Assembly (NCBI RefSeq): GCF_024494465.1
Contig: NZ_JAETXM010000001.1
Coordinates: 620,001 to 684,000, forward strand
Direction: 5' to 3'
From: Bacillus sp. V3B
GTDB taxonomy: Bacteria > Bacillota > Bacilli > Bacillales > Cytobacillaceae
DNA: 64,000 nucleotides
Positions 16,513 through 26,818 of the stretch are shown piece by piece. Numbering within the stretch: position 1 is the stretch's first letter; each line of letters opens with the position of its first letter. The position numbers were made by a program, and so were the translations under genes. A model generated the notes under the pieces. That model searched no databases. It worked only from the letters and a program-made list of their open reading frames with translations, and was not told where the DNA came from.

Positions 16513-18749
16513 TGATAAAAAAACAAAAAAATATTAACTTTGGAGCAGCGATATTATTTCTAATATTCAGCTTGCTCTTTTTTGTCTTATTGTTTCGATT
16601 TGTCTACATTCAGACTACTGGGGAAGTAAAAGGTCATGCCTTAGCTGCAAAGGCGGAACAGCTTTATTCAAATTCTACGAAAATTGAAGCAAAACGGGGA
16701 ACGATTTATGATCGGAACGGAGAGGTTATTGCTGAGGATAGAACCTCATATAGTTTAATTGCTATCCTTGACGAAAAAATGACAACTGATCCGAAGAAGC
16801 CAAAGCATGTGAAGGATATCGATAAAACGGCAAGTGAACTTGCTAAAGTTATTGATATGAAGGAATCAGACATTTATAAAATCCTACAGGATGGTCAACA
16901 GAAAGAACGGTTTCAAGTAGAATTCGGTGTAGCAGGACGAGATATTACGTATGAGGTGAAGGAGAATATTGAAGAACTTAAGCTACCTGGCGTTACTTTC
17001 ACGAGAAAAATGAAACGATTTTATCCAAATGGTATTTTTGCCTCACATGTTATTGGTTATACAGAAACAGTCACAGATGAGAACAATCAAACCAAAACAG
17101 TTGGTAAACTAGGATTAGAGAAAAGTTTAAATGAGCTATTAACAGGTACGAACGGCTCTTTTAAATTTGAAAGTGATTTATGGGGGTACTTGCTCCCAGA
17201 TGGCAATGAACAGATTACTCCAGCAAGTGATGGGAAAGACGTTTATTTAACGATTGATAGAAAAATTCAAATTATGCTTGAAGATGCAATGAATAAAGTG
17301 AATGAAGAGTACGATCCGGCAAAAATGATTGCTATTGTTGCCGATGCTAAAACAGGGGAAATTCTTGCGATGGGACAGCGTCCATCCTTTCATCCTGAGA
17401 CAAGGATAGGCATTGAAGGAGGATGGTACAATGAAGCCATCGAAACACCGTTTGAACCAGGGTCAACGATGAAGATATTTACCCTTGCGGCTGCCGTTGA
17501 AGAAGGGGCATTTAATCCAAATGAAAAGTTTCAGTCAGGAAAATATGTGGTTGATCCCAAATCGAGATCCATTTCCGACCATAATGGGGGAAGAGGTTGG
17601 GGGACTATTACGTATTTAGAAGGAGTACAGCGATCTTCCAATGTAGCTTTTGCAAAACTAGCAAATGAGAAGATAGGGTTTGATAAATTTAGGGAATACT
17701 TAACGGAATTTGGATTTGATGAACTAACAGGTATTGACCTACCGAATGAAGCAAATGGAAAAATGGCCTTTACTTATCCTATTGAAAAGGCTACAACAGC
17801 ATTTGGTCAGGGAACAGCGGTGACAGCCATTCAACAGGTTCAGGCAGCTACAGCGATTACAAATGGTGGAAAAATGATGGGGTCCCATGTTATAGACAAG
17901 GTAGTTGATCCAGGTTCAGGGAAAACGATTCAGGAAACGAAATCAGAAGTAGTAGGAGAGCCTATTTCAGAAAAAACAGCTGCAGATGTACGAGATTATT
18001 TAGAAACCGTTATAACCGGTGAAGAGGGGACAGGCGGAAAATATGAGATTGAAGGTTACGAAGTTGCAGGCAAGACAGGAACTGCTCAAATTTCGGGTAA
18101 TGGTGGATATTTATCGGGATCAAGTAACTATATCTTTTCGTTTCTTGGCATGGCACCGAAGGATGATCCGGAGTTGATTATGTATGTAGCTGTGCAGCAA
18201 CCAGAAATAACGAACTATGCACAAGGTTCTACTCCTGTGTCCATGATTTTTAATCCTGTTATGAAAAACAGTCTTCAATATTTGCAAGTAGAACCTAGTA
18301 ATAATAAGCCGGTTGAAACCGTAATAAACCCAGATGTAATGAATCTTTCTACGGATCAAGCTATAGAAAAGTTAACGAATAAAGGTTTAGAAGCAATTGT
18401 AATTGGAAATGGTTCGAAAATAGTTAGCCAGATTCCTCGGGAAAATGAATCACTTCTTGCAGGCGAGAGAGTGATGATTAAAACAGATGGCGAATTAACA
18501 GCCCCTAATATGATGGGGTGGTCCATAAGAGATGTAATGAAAGTAGCAGAAGTAGCTAATATGAAATTAAACTCAGTCGGAAATGGATTTGTAGTCAAGC
18601 AAAATGTCACAGCAGGTTCGATGATGAAAGAAGGAGACTATTTAATTGTTGAGTTAAATAGGACTTTAGTACAAACAGAATCTGAGTCAGATGTCAAAAC
18701 TGAAACTGATATTGAGACTAACGTGGATGAAGACATCGTTCAAGATTAA
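16512..18749 (+). CDS. pbpB: Penicillin-binding protein 2B (septal transpeptidase)
   Basis: 745-residue class B PBP. One N-terminal membrane anchor (about 13-32), a dimerisation domain, then the transpeptidase domain with STMK at 318-321, SSN near 376 and KTGTAQ at 521-526. Two PASTA domains follow (about 590-715) and an acidic Glu/Asp/Thr-rich tail. It is the essential septal transpeptidase partnered with FtsW and FtsL. The protein immediately downstream is its sporulation paralogue SpoVD. Confidence 0.95.
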   Translation: MIKKQKNINFGAAILFLIFSLLFFVLLFRFVYIQTTGEVKGHALAAKAEQLYSNSTKIEAKRGTIYDRNGEVIAEDRTSYSLIAILDEKMTTDPKKPKHVKDIDKTASELAKVIDMKESDIYKILQDGQQKERFQVEFGVAGRDITYEVKENIEELKLPGVTFTRKMKRFYPNGIFASHVIGYTETVTDENNQTKTVGKLGLEKSLNELLTGTNGSFKFESDLWGYLLPDGNEQITPASDGKDVYLTIDRKIQIMLEDAMNKVNEEYDPAKMIAIVADAKTGEILAMGQRPSFHPETRIGIEGGWYNEAIETPFEPGSTMKIFTLAAAVEEGAFNPNEKFQSGKYVVDPKSRSISDHNGGRGWGTITYLEGVQRSSNVAFAKLANEKIGFDKFREYLTEFGFDELTGIDLPNEANGKMAFTYPIEKATTAFGQGTAVTAIQQVQAATAITNGGKMMGSHVIDKVVDPGSGKTIQETKSEVVGEPISEKTAADVRDYLETVITGEEGTGGKYEIEGYEVAGKTGTAQISGNGGYLSGSSNYIFSFLGMAPKDDPELIMYVAVQQPEITNYAQGSTPVSMIFNPVMKNSLQYLQVEPSNNKPVETVINPDVMNLSTDQAIEKLTNKGLEAIVIGNGSKIVSQIPRENESLLAGERVMIKTDGELTAPNMMGWSIRDVMKVAEVANMKLNSVGNGFVVKQNVTAGSMMKEGDYLIVELNRTLVQTESESDVKTETDIETNVDEDIVQD

Positions 18750-18842
18750 TAATCAAAGTTTCATCCCGACGAACTACGTTCTATTAAAAAAAGTACAAGC
18801 ATATATTTGAACGAGCCATATTTAAAGGAGGTTCGTTCTTTT

Positions 18843-20777
18843 ATGCGTGTTTCCAATGTCACCGTTCGAAAGAGGTTAACCATTGTATTATTAGTAGGAA
18901 TATTCGTTTTTTTTATTATTGATATGAGACTTGGTTATGTACAAATGCTATTAGGAGAGGGTTTAACAGACAAGGCAAAAGGACTATGGAGCCGGAATAT
19001 TCCATTTGAACCAAATCGAGGCGAAATTGTCGATCGGAATGGTGTTGCGCTCGCAACGAATATTAGCGCCCCCACTGTTTTTGTTGTTCCACGTCAAATA
19101 AAAGATCCGGCGGAAGCGGCAGAAAAGTTGGCATCTGTTTTAAATATGTCAACAGAAAAGGCTTATGGGTTGATTACGAAAAGAACGAGCAGCGTTAAAA
19201 TACCTGAGGGAAGAAAGATTTCTCATGTAAAGGCAAAAGAAATTCGAGCACTCGGAATTGAAGGAGTCTATATTGGTGAAGATTCTAAACGTCATTATCC
19301 TTTTGGGAATTATCTTTCGCATGTATTGGGCTTTGCTGGTATTGACAATCAAGGGTTAATGGGCTTAGAACTCTTTTATGATAAAGAACTAAGTGGCACG
19401 GAAGGATCAGTTAAGTTTTACGCTAATGCCAAAGGTGAAAGAATGAATGATATGGCAGATGACTATGAGCCACCTGTTGATGGATTAGATTTACAACTAA
19501 CGATAGATTCAAAGGTACAGACCATTTTGGAACGCGAATTCGATAATGCAGAGGCTACTTATCAACCTGATGGACTTATTGGAATTGCAATGAATCCAAA
19601 TACTGGGGAAATATTGGCTATGTCCAGTAGACCGAGCTTTGATCCTGCCGACTTTCGAAATGTAGAACCTGAAATATATAATCGTAACTTACCTGTCTGG
19701 AGTTCTTATGAACCTGGTTCCACCTTTAAAATTATTACCTTGGCTGCTGCACTTGAAGAAGGAAAAGTAGATTTAGAGAAGGATGAGTTTCATGACCCAG
19801 GATTTGTGAAAGTAGGTGGAGCTAGGCTTCGTTGCTGGAAAAAAGGGGGTCACGGCAGTCAATCATTTCTTGAGGTTGTTCAAAATTCATGTAACCCAGG
19901 ATTTGTTGAACTTGGTGAAAGGCTTGGAAAAGATACATTGTTTAAATATGTAAAAGGCTTTGGCTTTGGTGAAAAAACAGGCATCGATCTTCAAGGAGAA
20001 GCTAAGGGGATTTTATTTAATTTGGATCGTGTTGGACCAGTTGAACAAGCAACCACTGCATTTGGTCAAGGGGTTTCAGTAACACCGATTCAACAAGTAA
20101 CAGCTGTTTCAGCCGCCATTAATGGTGGAACATTATATACACCGTATATTGCCAAAGAGCTCATTGATCCAACAACAGGTGAAGTGGTCATGAAGAAAAC
20201 GCCTGTTGCAAAAAGAAAAGTGATTTCGAAGGAAACGTCTGCTGAGATTAGATATGCGCTGGAAAGCGTAGTTGCCCAAGGGACCGGAGGAAAAGCATTT
20301 GTTGATGGCTACAGGGTCGGTGGAAAAACAGGGACGGCACAAAAAGCGGTGAATGGCCGTTATTTACAAAATAACCATATTGTTTCTTTTATCGGTTTTG
20401 CTCCTGCAGATGATCCACAGATTGTTGTCTATGTTGCCGTGGATAACCCAAAAGGGACGGTTCAGTTTGGGGGTACGGTAGCGGCACCGATCGTTGGAAA
20501 TATTATCGGAGATAGCTTAAGGGCGATGGGAGTTGAACCGAGAACAGAACAAATTGAAAAGAAGTTAACTTGGACAGATACACCGATGCTAGAAGTTCCT
20601 GATCTTGTGGGAATTACAAAAAAAGAAATCCGTGAATTGATGCTAAATTTAAAAATTGATGAGAGTGGTGATGGAGATACCGTCGTCAAACAAACGCCAC
20701 AAGCGGGTGTGAAATTAAAAGAAGGTTCAACTATTAGACTTTACTTTGGGAAGAGTACAGAAATTAATGAGGAATAA
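18843..20777 (+). CDS. spoVD: SpoVD, spore cortex transpeptidase
   Basis: 644-residue class B PBP: N-terminal anchor (about 11-30), transpeptidase motifs STFK at 293-296, SCN near 349 and KTGTAQ at 495-500, and a single C-terminal PASTA domain (about 575-635). It crosslinks cortex peptidoglycan in the mother cell/forespore space with SpoVE. The ATG at 18843 yields the conserved MRVSNVTVRKRL start; AAAGGAGG lies 11 nt upstream. A weak terminator follows, so murE probably has its own transcript as well. Confidence 0.95.
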   Translation: MRVSNVTVRKRLTIVLLVGIFVFFIIDMRLGYVQMLLGEGLTDKAKGLWSRNIPFEPNRGEIVDRNGVALATNISAPTVFVVPRQIKDPAEAAEKLASVLNMSTEKAYGLITKRTSSVKIPEGRKISHVKAKEIRALGIEGVYIGEDSKRHYPFGNYLSHVLGFAGIDNQGLMGLELFYDKELSGTEGSVKFYANAKGERMNDMADDYEPPVDGLDLQLTIDSKVQTILEREFDNAEATYQPDGLIGIAMNPNTGEILAMSSRPSFDPADFRNVEPEIYNRNLPVWSSYEPGSTFKIITLAAALEEGKVDLEKDEFHDPGFVKVGGARLRCWKKGGHGSQSFLEVVQNSCNPGFVELGERLGKDTLFKYVKGFGFGEKTGIDLQGEAKGILFNLDRVGPVEQATTAFGQGVSVTPIQQVTAVSAAINGGTLYTPYIAKELIDPTTGEVVMKKTPVAKRKVISKETSAEIRYALESVVAQGTGGKAFVDGYRVGGKTGTAQKAVNGRYLQNNHIVSFIGFAPADDPQIVVYVAVDNPKGTVQFGGTVAAPIVGNIIGDSLRAMGVEPRTEQIEKKLTWTDTPMLEVPDLVGITKKEIRELMLNLKIDESGDGDTVVKQTPQAGVKLKEGSTIRLYFGKSTEINEE

Positions 20778-20813
20778 GTAGTATTTAATGGAAACTATTT
20801 CATATATTTAGGT

Positions 20814-20845
20814 AGGGCGGCTTAATTTTACGCCGTCTTCTTTAT
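20814..20845 (+). terminator. Probable terminator after spoVD
   Basis: Stem AGGGCGGC (20814-20821) with GCCGTCTT (20832-20839), containing G-T pairs, with a 10-nt loop, then CTTTATT. It is weaker than the others in the window. The next 165 bp to murE hold no clear promoter. Confidence 0.6.
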
Positions 20846-21009
20846 TAGATAGGGTACTAGTAGGAAAATGTACTATATTTATAAAAATGAAAATAGATTA
20901 ATTAGTGTTTATCATGTAAAATTAAATCGCTTAGTTCTTCGTTCTAATAAATTTTGACGTAATGGTTTGTTGGCACTCTTGTACTTTTTTATGAGAGGAT
21001 TTGAGATAT

Positions 21010-22476
21010 TTGAAACTACATACTTTACTTCAATATTTATTCCCTTTTTTGCCTGTTGAAGGTGTAAATCCAGAGATCTACTCGATTGAAAACGACAATC
21101 GAAATGTAAAACAAGGCAGTTTATTTATTTGTATAAAGGGCTATACGGTAGATGGTCATGACTTTGCGAAGTCTGCTGAAACAAAGGGTGCTGTAGCGGT
21201 ATTAGCTGAAAGAGAATTGTCACTCGATATACCTGTTATTCTTGTTAAGGATACGAAACGAGCAATGGCTTTACTTGCAAATATATTTTACGGTCAGCCT
21301 ACACAAAAACTACATTTAGTGGGTGTTACTGGCACAAATGGAAAAACAACGACAAGCCATCTGATAGAAAAGATCTTTGCTGATGAAAACAATAAAACAG
21401 GATTAATCGGAACGATGTATGTAAAAATGGCAGGGAAAACATATGAAACCAAAAATACAACACCTGAAAGTTTAACGTTACAAAAAATGTTTAAGCAAAT
21501 GGTTGATTATGGGGTCTCTAGAGCTGTGATGGAGGTTTCATCTCATGCACTTGTTGAAGGAAGAGTACATGGGTGTGATTACGATATCGCTGTTTTCACT
21601 AACTTAACCCAAGACCATCTTGATTATCATAAAACAATGGATGAATATCGTCGTGCAAAGGGGTTATTATTTGCACAACTGGGTAATGCATTTTACGATA
21701 ATAAAACCAAATATGCGGTCTTAAATGCTGATGATCCTGCAAGTAAAGAATATAGCTACTCAACAGCAGCTAGAGTATTGTCATATGGAATCGATAATGA
21801 AGCAGATTTTCGAGCGCTCCATATCAAGATGACAGCCAACGGCACATCGTTCGATTTAGTTAGCCCTTTTGGAGAACACCAAGTGCAAATGAAACTGATT
21901 GGGAAATTTAGTGTTTATAATGCACTTGCGAGTATAGCTACTGCCGCTCTTTCAGGGGTTCAGATGAAAAACATTATTGTCTCACTTGAAGAAGTAGAAG
22001 GGGTTTCAGGTCGTTTTGAAGCAGTAGATGCTGGGCAAGATTATGCGGTTATTGTCGATTATTCACACACGCCGGATAGCCTTGAAAATGCTTTAATGAC
22101 GGTTCGTGAGTTTGCAAAAAAACGTATTTTTGTTGTTGTCGGTTGCGGTGGAGATCGTGATCGAACGAAACGTCCGCAAATGGCAAAAATTGCTTGTCAT
22201 TTAGCAACGGATTCTGTTTTCACTTCTGATAATCCACGTAGCGAAGATCCAAATGCCATTTTGCGTGAAATGGAAGCAGGTGTAAAAGGGGAAAAGTATA
22301 AAAGTATTGTAGATCGTAAAAGTGCGATTCAGTATGTAGTAAATGAAGCTCAAAAAGGGGATGTCATTCTGATTGCAGGAAAAGGACACGAGACCTATCA
22401 GCAAATTGGTCAAGAAATATTGGATTTTGATGATCGAATAGTTGCAAAAGAAGCAATAGAGGAGCGGTTAAAATGA
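21010..22476 (+). CDS. murE: UDP-MurNAc-L-Ala-D-Glu:meso-DAP ligase MurE
   Basis: 488-residue Mur ligase. N-terminal domain with [20 protein letters not shown]-loop [12 protein letters not shown] (about 112-123), central [13 protein letters not shown] and [12 protein letters not shown], and a C-terminal DNPRSED, which is the diaminopimelate-specificity signature. It therefore adds meso-DAP to the peptidoglycan precursor. I chose the TTG at 21010 (10 nt after GAGAGGA); a TTG at 21001 would add three residues. Its stop overlaps the next ORF (ATGA). Confidence 0.95.
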   Translation: MKLHTLLQYLFPFLPVEGVNPEIYSIENDNRNVKQGSLFICIKGYTVDGHDFAKSAETKGAVAVLAERELSLDIPVILVKDTKRAMALLANIFYGQPTQKLHLVGVTGTNGKTTTSHLIEKIFADENNKTGLIGTMYVKMAGKTYETKNTTPESLTLQKMFKQMVDYGVSRAVMEVSSHALVEGRVHGCDYDIAVFTNLTQDHLDYHKTMDEYRRAKGLLFAQLGNAFYDNKTKYAVLNADDPASKEYSYSTAARVLSYGIDNEADFRALHIKMTANGTSFDLVSPFGEHQVQMKLIGKFSVYNALASIATAALSGVQMKNIIVSLEEVEGVSGRFEAVDAGQDYAVIVDYSHTPDSLENALMTVREFAKKRIFVVVGCGGDRDRTKRPQMAKIACHLATDSVFTSDNPRSEDPNAILREMEAGVKGEKYKSIVDRKSAIQYVVNEAQKGDVILIAGKGHETYQQIGQEILDFDDRIVAKEAIEERLK

Positions 22477-22931
22477 CGTTATTGTATTATGATTTTGCCC
22501 ATCTCTTTCCAAGAAGAAATGGAAAAGGTGATTCCGCACTCGCGTTTTATACCGTTACGGCTTTTGCACATATCTCTCAACCAAAAGGAATTTTTATTCC
22601 TTTATACAAAGATTCTGGGGAGTTAAAGGAAGCAATTGAACACGGGGCTATTGCTGCGGTATGGGATGAGGAGATCCCGCTTCCTTCCTACACTCCTACT
22701 TATTTTCACATTTTTTATACAAATGATTTATGGAAAGGTTTAAAAAATATGTTAGAACAATACGGTAAGAAATTAGCTATTATCGAAGAATTAGATCAGA
22801 ATGAGCGTACAAAGTTTTATTTTTCATCTAAAAACAGTCTGAATGAAAGAAAGAACACATATGATATAGCTGTAATGACAAATGAATGCGATCAATTAAT
22901 GAAAGAAATAAATGATGGGAGGGGGGAATAA
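22473..22931 (+). CDS. Orphan MurF-like N-terminal domain protein
   Basis: A 152-residue ORF overlapping murE by ATGA and ending 1 nt before the mraY start. The middle part (residues ~35-95: [49 protein letters not shown]) aligns well by eye with the substrate-binding N domain of MurF (LFIPLKGERFDG..., AAVLWDRSVP...). The ATP loop GTNGKT and the catalytic and C domains are absent, so it cannot be a ligase. The C-terminal third has no recognised match. It carries mraY's ribosome binding site in its last codons. Confidence 0.7.
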   Translation: MTLLYYDFAHLFPRRNGKGDSALAFYTVTAFAHISQPKGIFIPLYKDSGELKEAIEHGAIAAVWDEEIPLPSYTPTYFHIFYTNDLWKGLKNMLEQYGKKLAIIEELDQNERTKFYFSSKNSLNERKNTYDIAVMTNECDQLMKEINDGRGE

Positions 22932-22932
22932 A

Positions 22933-23907
22933 GTGCTGGTGCAAGTCATGTTTTTTACCATTTTATTAGGATTTTTAATTACAGTATTACTATCTCCCAT
23001 TTTTATTCCCTTCTTGAGAAGATTAAAATTTGGACAAAGTATACGAGAAGAAGGACCAAAGTCACACCAGAAAAAAACGGGTACACCTACAATGGGTGGG
23101 GTTATGATATTGCTATCTATTATCGTAACAACACTTGTGATGACGGAGAAATTTAGTGAACCGACCGTCCAAACTTTTTTACTTTTATTTGTAACGTTTG
23201 GATTTGGACTTTTGGGCTTCTTAGATGATTTTATTAAAGTAGTCTTGAAAAGGAATTTAGGTTTAACGTCAAAACAAAAACTTATCGGGCAGATTCTTAT
23301 TTCAATTGTTTTCTATTTTATTTTGAAGCAAACTAATTTTTCAACAGCACTTGAAATTCCATTTACCAATTATTCTTTTGAATTAGGTTATTTTTATGCG
23401 CTGTTCATTGTATTCTGGCTTGTAGGTTTTTCAAATGCGGTTAATTTGACAGATGGACTTGATGGTCTTGTATCAGGTACAACAGCAATTGCCTTTGGAA
23501 CATTTGCTGTGTTAGCTTGGAATCAATCCCAATTTGAAGTATCCATTTTCTCTGTTGCAGTTGTTGGAGCTGTACTTGGATTTCTTGTCTTTAATGCTCA
23601 TCCGGCAAAGGTTTTTATGGGTGATACAGGTTCATTGGCGTTGGGAGGAGCAATCGCGTCTATTGCTATTTTAACGAAGCTAGAGATCATTCTACTTCTA
23701 ATCGGTGGCGTATTTGTCATTGAGACATTATCTGTTATTTTGCAAGTGATTTCTTTTAAAACAACAGGAAAGCGAATTTTTCGCATGAGTCCACTGCATC
23801 ATCATTATGAATTAATTGGATGGAGTGAATGGCGAGTTGTCGTGACGTTTTGGAGTGTTGGACTATTATTTGCCATTATCGGAATTTACATTGAGGTGTG
23901 GTTATAA
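22933..23907 (+). CDS. mraY: Phospho-MurNAc-pentapeptide transferase MraY
   Basis: A 324-residue, ten-span membrane enzyme that makes lipid I from UDP-MurNAc-pentapeptide and undecaprenyl phosphate. Signatures seen: [24 protein letters not shown] (Asp-Asp motif), [30 protein letters not shown] and SPLHHHYEL. The GTG at 22933 lies 7 nt after GGGAGGGGGG and gives the B. subtilis length; the ATG at 22912 lies before that site. Confidence 0.96.
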   Translation: MLVQVMFFTILLGFLITVLLSPIFIPFLRRLKFGQSIREEGPKSHQKKTGTPTMGGVMILLSIIVTTLVMTEKFSEPTVQTFLLLFVTFGFGLLGFLDDFIKVVLKRNLGLTSKQKLIGQILISIVFYFILKQTNFSTALEIPFTNYSFELGYFYALFIVFWLVGFSNAVNLTDGLDGLVSGTTAIAFGTFAVLAWNQSQFEVSIFSVAVVGAVLGFLVFNAHPAKVFMGDTGSLALGGAIASIAILTKLEIILLLIGGVFVIETLSVILQVISFKTTGKRIFRMSPLHHHYELIGWSEWRVVVTFWSVGLLFAIIGIYIEVWL

Positions 23908-25260
23908 ATGAAAACAATTAATACGTATCTTCATAAGAAAATATTGGTCTTAGGATTAGCTAAAAGTGGGGTAGGAGCTGCGTCTCTTTTACATCAACTT
24001 GGTGCATTTGTTACTGTTAATGATTATAAGCCATTATCGGAAAATCCTGAGGCCCAAGGGTTACTAGAACAAGGGGTTAAAGTGATTTGTGGGGAGCACC
24101 CGATTGAATTACTCGAAGAAGGATTTGAGCTGATTGTTAAAAACCCTGGCATTCCCTATCATAATCCAATGATTAAAGGGGCAATTGAACGTGGTATACC
24201 TGTCATAACGGAGGTTGAACTTGCTTATCAGATTTCTGATGCTCCATTCATTGCCATTACAGGAACAAATGGGAAAACAACAACAACCACGCTTATCTAT
24301 GAAATGCTGAAAGTGGGAGAGAAGGATCCGCTTATTGCAGGAAATATTGGGACGGTCGCTTCAGAGGTGGCACAAGTTGCACAGGAACATCATCATATTG
24401 TGATTGAACTTTCTTCATTTCAGTTGATGGGAACGCCAAGTTTCCGGCCAAGAATTGCCATTTTAACCAATCTATATGAAGCTCATCTTGATTACCATGG
24501 GACAAGATTAGAATACGTGAAAGCAAAGGCGAATATTACTAAAAACCAAAAAAATGATGATTTTTTTATTGTGAACGCTGAGCAAGAAGAGGTTATGAAT
24601 ATCGCTCTCCAATCAAAGGCCAAGATTGTTCCTTTTTCAACGAAACGGGAGCTTTCATCGGGAGCTTATGTAAAAGAAGGCTGGGTCACTTTCAATGGGG
24701 AACAAATTATGAAACAAGAGAATATCAGGCTACCTGGTGCTCATAATTTAGAAAATATTTTATCTGCAGTAGCAGCTGCCAAATTATCTGGTGTGAGTAA
24801 TGACTCTATTTTTAATGTGTTAAACGCATTTGCAGGTGTGAAACATCGCCTTCAATTTATTGGTGAAATTGAAGGTCGACAGTTTTATAACGATTCAAAA
24901 GCAACCAATATATTAGCGACAAAAAATGCCTTAGCTGCTTTTGAAAAGCCGATTGTGCTTCTTTGTGGCGGCCTTGATCGAGGGAATGAATTTGATGAAC
25001 TTATTCCGTCATTTAAAAACGTTAAAGCAATGGTCACTTTTGGACAAACAGCGGAAAAAATGGAGAGAGTAGCAACTGAGTCAGGAATAAAATCAATTCA
25101 TCGTGTCGATAATGTTGGAAAAGCTGTACCTTTGGCTTATCAGCTATCAGATGCAGGAGATGTTATTCTTTTATCCCCTGCTTGCGCTAGTTGGGATCAA
25201 TATAAAACTTTTGAAGTAAGGGGAGACATTTTTATCGAAGCAGTGCATAAGCTTAAATAA
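23908..25260 (+). CDS. murD: UDP-MurNAc-L-Ala:D-Glu ligase MurD
   Basis: 450 residues. N-terminal Rossmann [16 protein letters not shown] loop [14 protein letters not shown] (about 117-130), [37 protein letters not shown] and [20 protein letters not shown]. It adds D-glutamate to UDP-MurNAc-L-Ala in the cytoplasm. The start abuts the mraY stop with no gap. Confidence 0.96.
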   Translation: MKTINTYLHKKILVLGLAKSGVGAASLLHQLGAFVTVNDYKPLSENPEAQGLLEQGVKVICGEHPIELLEEGFELIVKNPGIPYHNPMIKGAIERGIPVITEVELAYQISDAPFIAITGTNGKTTTTTLIYEMLKVGEKDPLIAGNIGTVASEVAQVAQEHHHIVIELSSFQLMGTPSFRPRIAILTNLYEAHLDYHGTRLEYVKAKANITKNQKNDDFFIVNAEQEEVMNIALQSKAKIVPFSTKRELSSGAYVKEGWVTFNGEQIMKQENIRLPGAHNLENILSAVAAAKLSGVSNDSIFNVLNAFAGVKHRLQFIGEIEGRQFYNDSKATNILATKNALAAFEKPIVLLCGGLDRGNEFDELIPSFKNVKAMVTFGQTAEKMERVATESGIKSIHRVDNVGKAVPLAYQLSDAGDVILLSPACASWDQYKTFEVRGDIFIEAVHKLK

Positions 25261-25368
25261 GGGCTTGTCTCTAGAGGAGAAGATACTATTTGCTTTTCAA
25301 CATTAGAGGGGTTTTGTTCAACTGTCTCTTAAACAGGCCAAATAACTTGCATTTCGAGGTGTGGTCTT

Positions 25369-26469
25369 TTGCCGACAAAAAAAACGACTCCTGATATTAT
25401 TTTAATGTTACTGACGTTTACACTTTTAGCAATAGGACTAGTTATGGTATACAGTGCCAGTGCAATCTGGGCAGACTATAAATTTGATGATTCCTTTTTC
25501 TTTGCTAAACGCCAAATGTTATTTGCCGGTGTAGGGATAATTGGTATGTTTTTTATTATGAATATTGACTATTGGACTTGGAGAACCTGGGCAAAAGTGC
25601 TGATCATCATTTGCTTTGTATTGCTTGTTCTCGTACTAATCCCTGGAATTGGGAATGTTCGAAACGGATCAAGAAGTTGGATCGGAATTGGCGCTTTTTC
25701 TGTACAGCCCTCAGAATTCATGAAGTTGGCAATGATTGCTTTCTTAGCAAAGTTTTTATCAGAAAGGCAAAAGTACATAACCTCGTTTAAGAAAGGATTG
25801 ATTCCTTCTTTAGGTTTAGTTTTTTTAGCATTTGGCATGATTATGCTTCAACCTGACTTAGGGACCGGTACGGTGATGGTTGGAACATGCACGGTGATGA
25901 TTTTTATTGCGGGAGCAAGAATTCGTCATTTTATGGTGCTTGGTTTAATCGGGTTAGCTGGCTTTGTTGTGTTAGTCTTGTCAGCTCCTTATCGAATTAA
26001 GCGAATTACGTCATTTCTGGACCCTTGGCAAGATCCGCTTGGAAGTGGTTTCCAAATTATTCAATCATTGTTTGCAATTGGGCCGGGTGGCTTGTTTGGA
26101 TTAGGTCTTGGACAGAGTAGGCAAAAGTTCTTTTATCTACCAGAGCCCCAAACAGATTTTATTTTTGCCATTTTAGCTGAAGAGCTTGGTTTTATTGGAG
26201 GTTCCTTTATTTTATTATTATTTTCTCTATTACTTTGGAGAGGTATTCGTATTGCGTTAGGAGCTCCCGATCTATATGGAAGCCTTCTAGCTGTCGGAAT
26301 CATTGCAATGGTCGCCATTCAAGTCATGATCAATGTGGGTGTTGTTACAGGACTAATGCCAGTCACAGGTATTACACTACCCTTTTTAAGTTATGGGGGA
26401 TCATCATTAACACTCATGCTATTGGCAGTGGGTGTACTGCTAAATGTTAGCCGATATTCGCGGTACTGA
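25369..26469 (+). CDS. spoVE: SpoVE, SEDS-family cortex glycosyltransferase
   Basis: 366-residue SEDS protein (FtsW/RodA/SpoVE) with ten membrane spans. Seen: MVYSASAIWADYKFDDSFFFAKRQ near the N-terminus, QPSEFMKLAMIAFLAKFLSE, QPDLGTGTVM, the family block FFYLPEPQTDFIFAILAEELGF and LPFLSYGGSSL. The close match to B. subtilis SpoVE, and a position after murD, favour SpoVE over vegetative FtsW. The TTG at 25369 follows GAGGTG. Ends at a strong terminator. Confidence 0.93.
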   Translation: MPTKKTTPDIILMLLTFTLLAIGLVMVYSASAIWADYKFDDSFFFAKRQMLFAGVGIIGMFFIMNIDYWTWRTWAKVLIIICFVLLVLVLIPGIGNVRNGSRSWIGIGAFSVQPSEFMKLAMIAFLAKFLSERQKYITSFKKGLIPSLGLVFLAFGMIMLQPDLGTGTVMVGTCTVMIFIAGARIRHFMVLGLIGLAGFVVLVLSAPYRIKRITSFLDPWQDPLGSGFQIIQSLFAIGPGGLFGLGLGQSRQKFFYLPEPQTDFIFAILAEELGFIGGSFILLLFSLLLWRGIRIALGAPDLYGSLLAVGIIAMVAIQVMINVGVVTGLMPVTGITLPFLSYGGSSLTLMLLAVGVLLNVSRYSRY

Positions 26470-26483
26470 CTTAAACTTTCTAA

Positions 26484-26516
26484 AGAGCTGACCACTGATA
26501 GGTCAGCTTTTTTTTG
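26484..26516 (+). terminator. Terminator after spoVE
   Basis: Stem AGCTGACC (26486-26493) with GGTCAGCT (26501-26508) and a 7-nt loop, followed by seven T residues. Confidence 0.92.
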
Positions 26517-26555
26517 ATAAAATATTAGAATGGTTTTGTGAATTACGTGAAAATT

Positions 26556-26577
26556 CAAGTTAATATCAAGTTAGTAT
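26556..26577. repeat. 11-bp tandem repeat in the spoVE-murG gap
   Basis: CAAGTTAATAT is followed directly by CAAGTTAGTAT, giving six-base half-sites at 11-bp spacing as bound by OmpR-family regulators such as PhoP and WalR. It is the only structure I see in the 302-bp gap (26517-26818) before murG; no consensus promoter or small gene was found there. Confidence 0.45.
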
Positions 26578-26818
26578 TCTTGATTACAGCATACATTAAA
26601 AAAATACTAAATGATTACGTTTTTATGACATTCTTTTAATGGTATCTTTCTCCTGTTTGGAATATAGTAGAATAGAAAAAGTAAATGAATGATTTTATTC
26701 ACTTTTCTATTTGTCCTGTTGTGCTGACGGAAAATATTAGCTCTGATGTTTGACTGGTATTCATTCCTATAATGATGGAGTTTGAGTTAAATTAACTAAG
26801 TGTGTTTGAGGTGAAACA

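Noticed and set aside
18795-18830. Sigma-E promoter for spoVD (GCATATA ... CATATTTA)
   Set aside because: Spacer is about 11 bp, and transcription would start at the ribosome binding site.
20954-20986. Promoter for murE (TTGACG at 20954, TGTACT)
   Set aside because: Spacer would be 20 bp with a poor -10.
22473-22931. Frameshifted full-length murF
   Set aside because: No Mur ligase ATP loop or central domain is found in any frame between murE and mraY; mraY begins 1 nt after the ORF, so there is no room.
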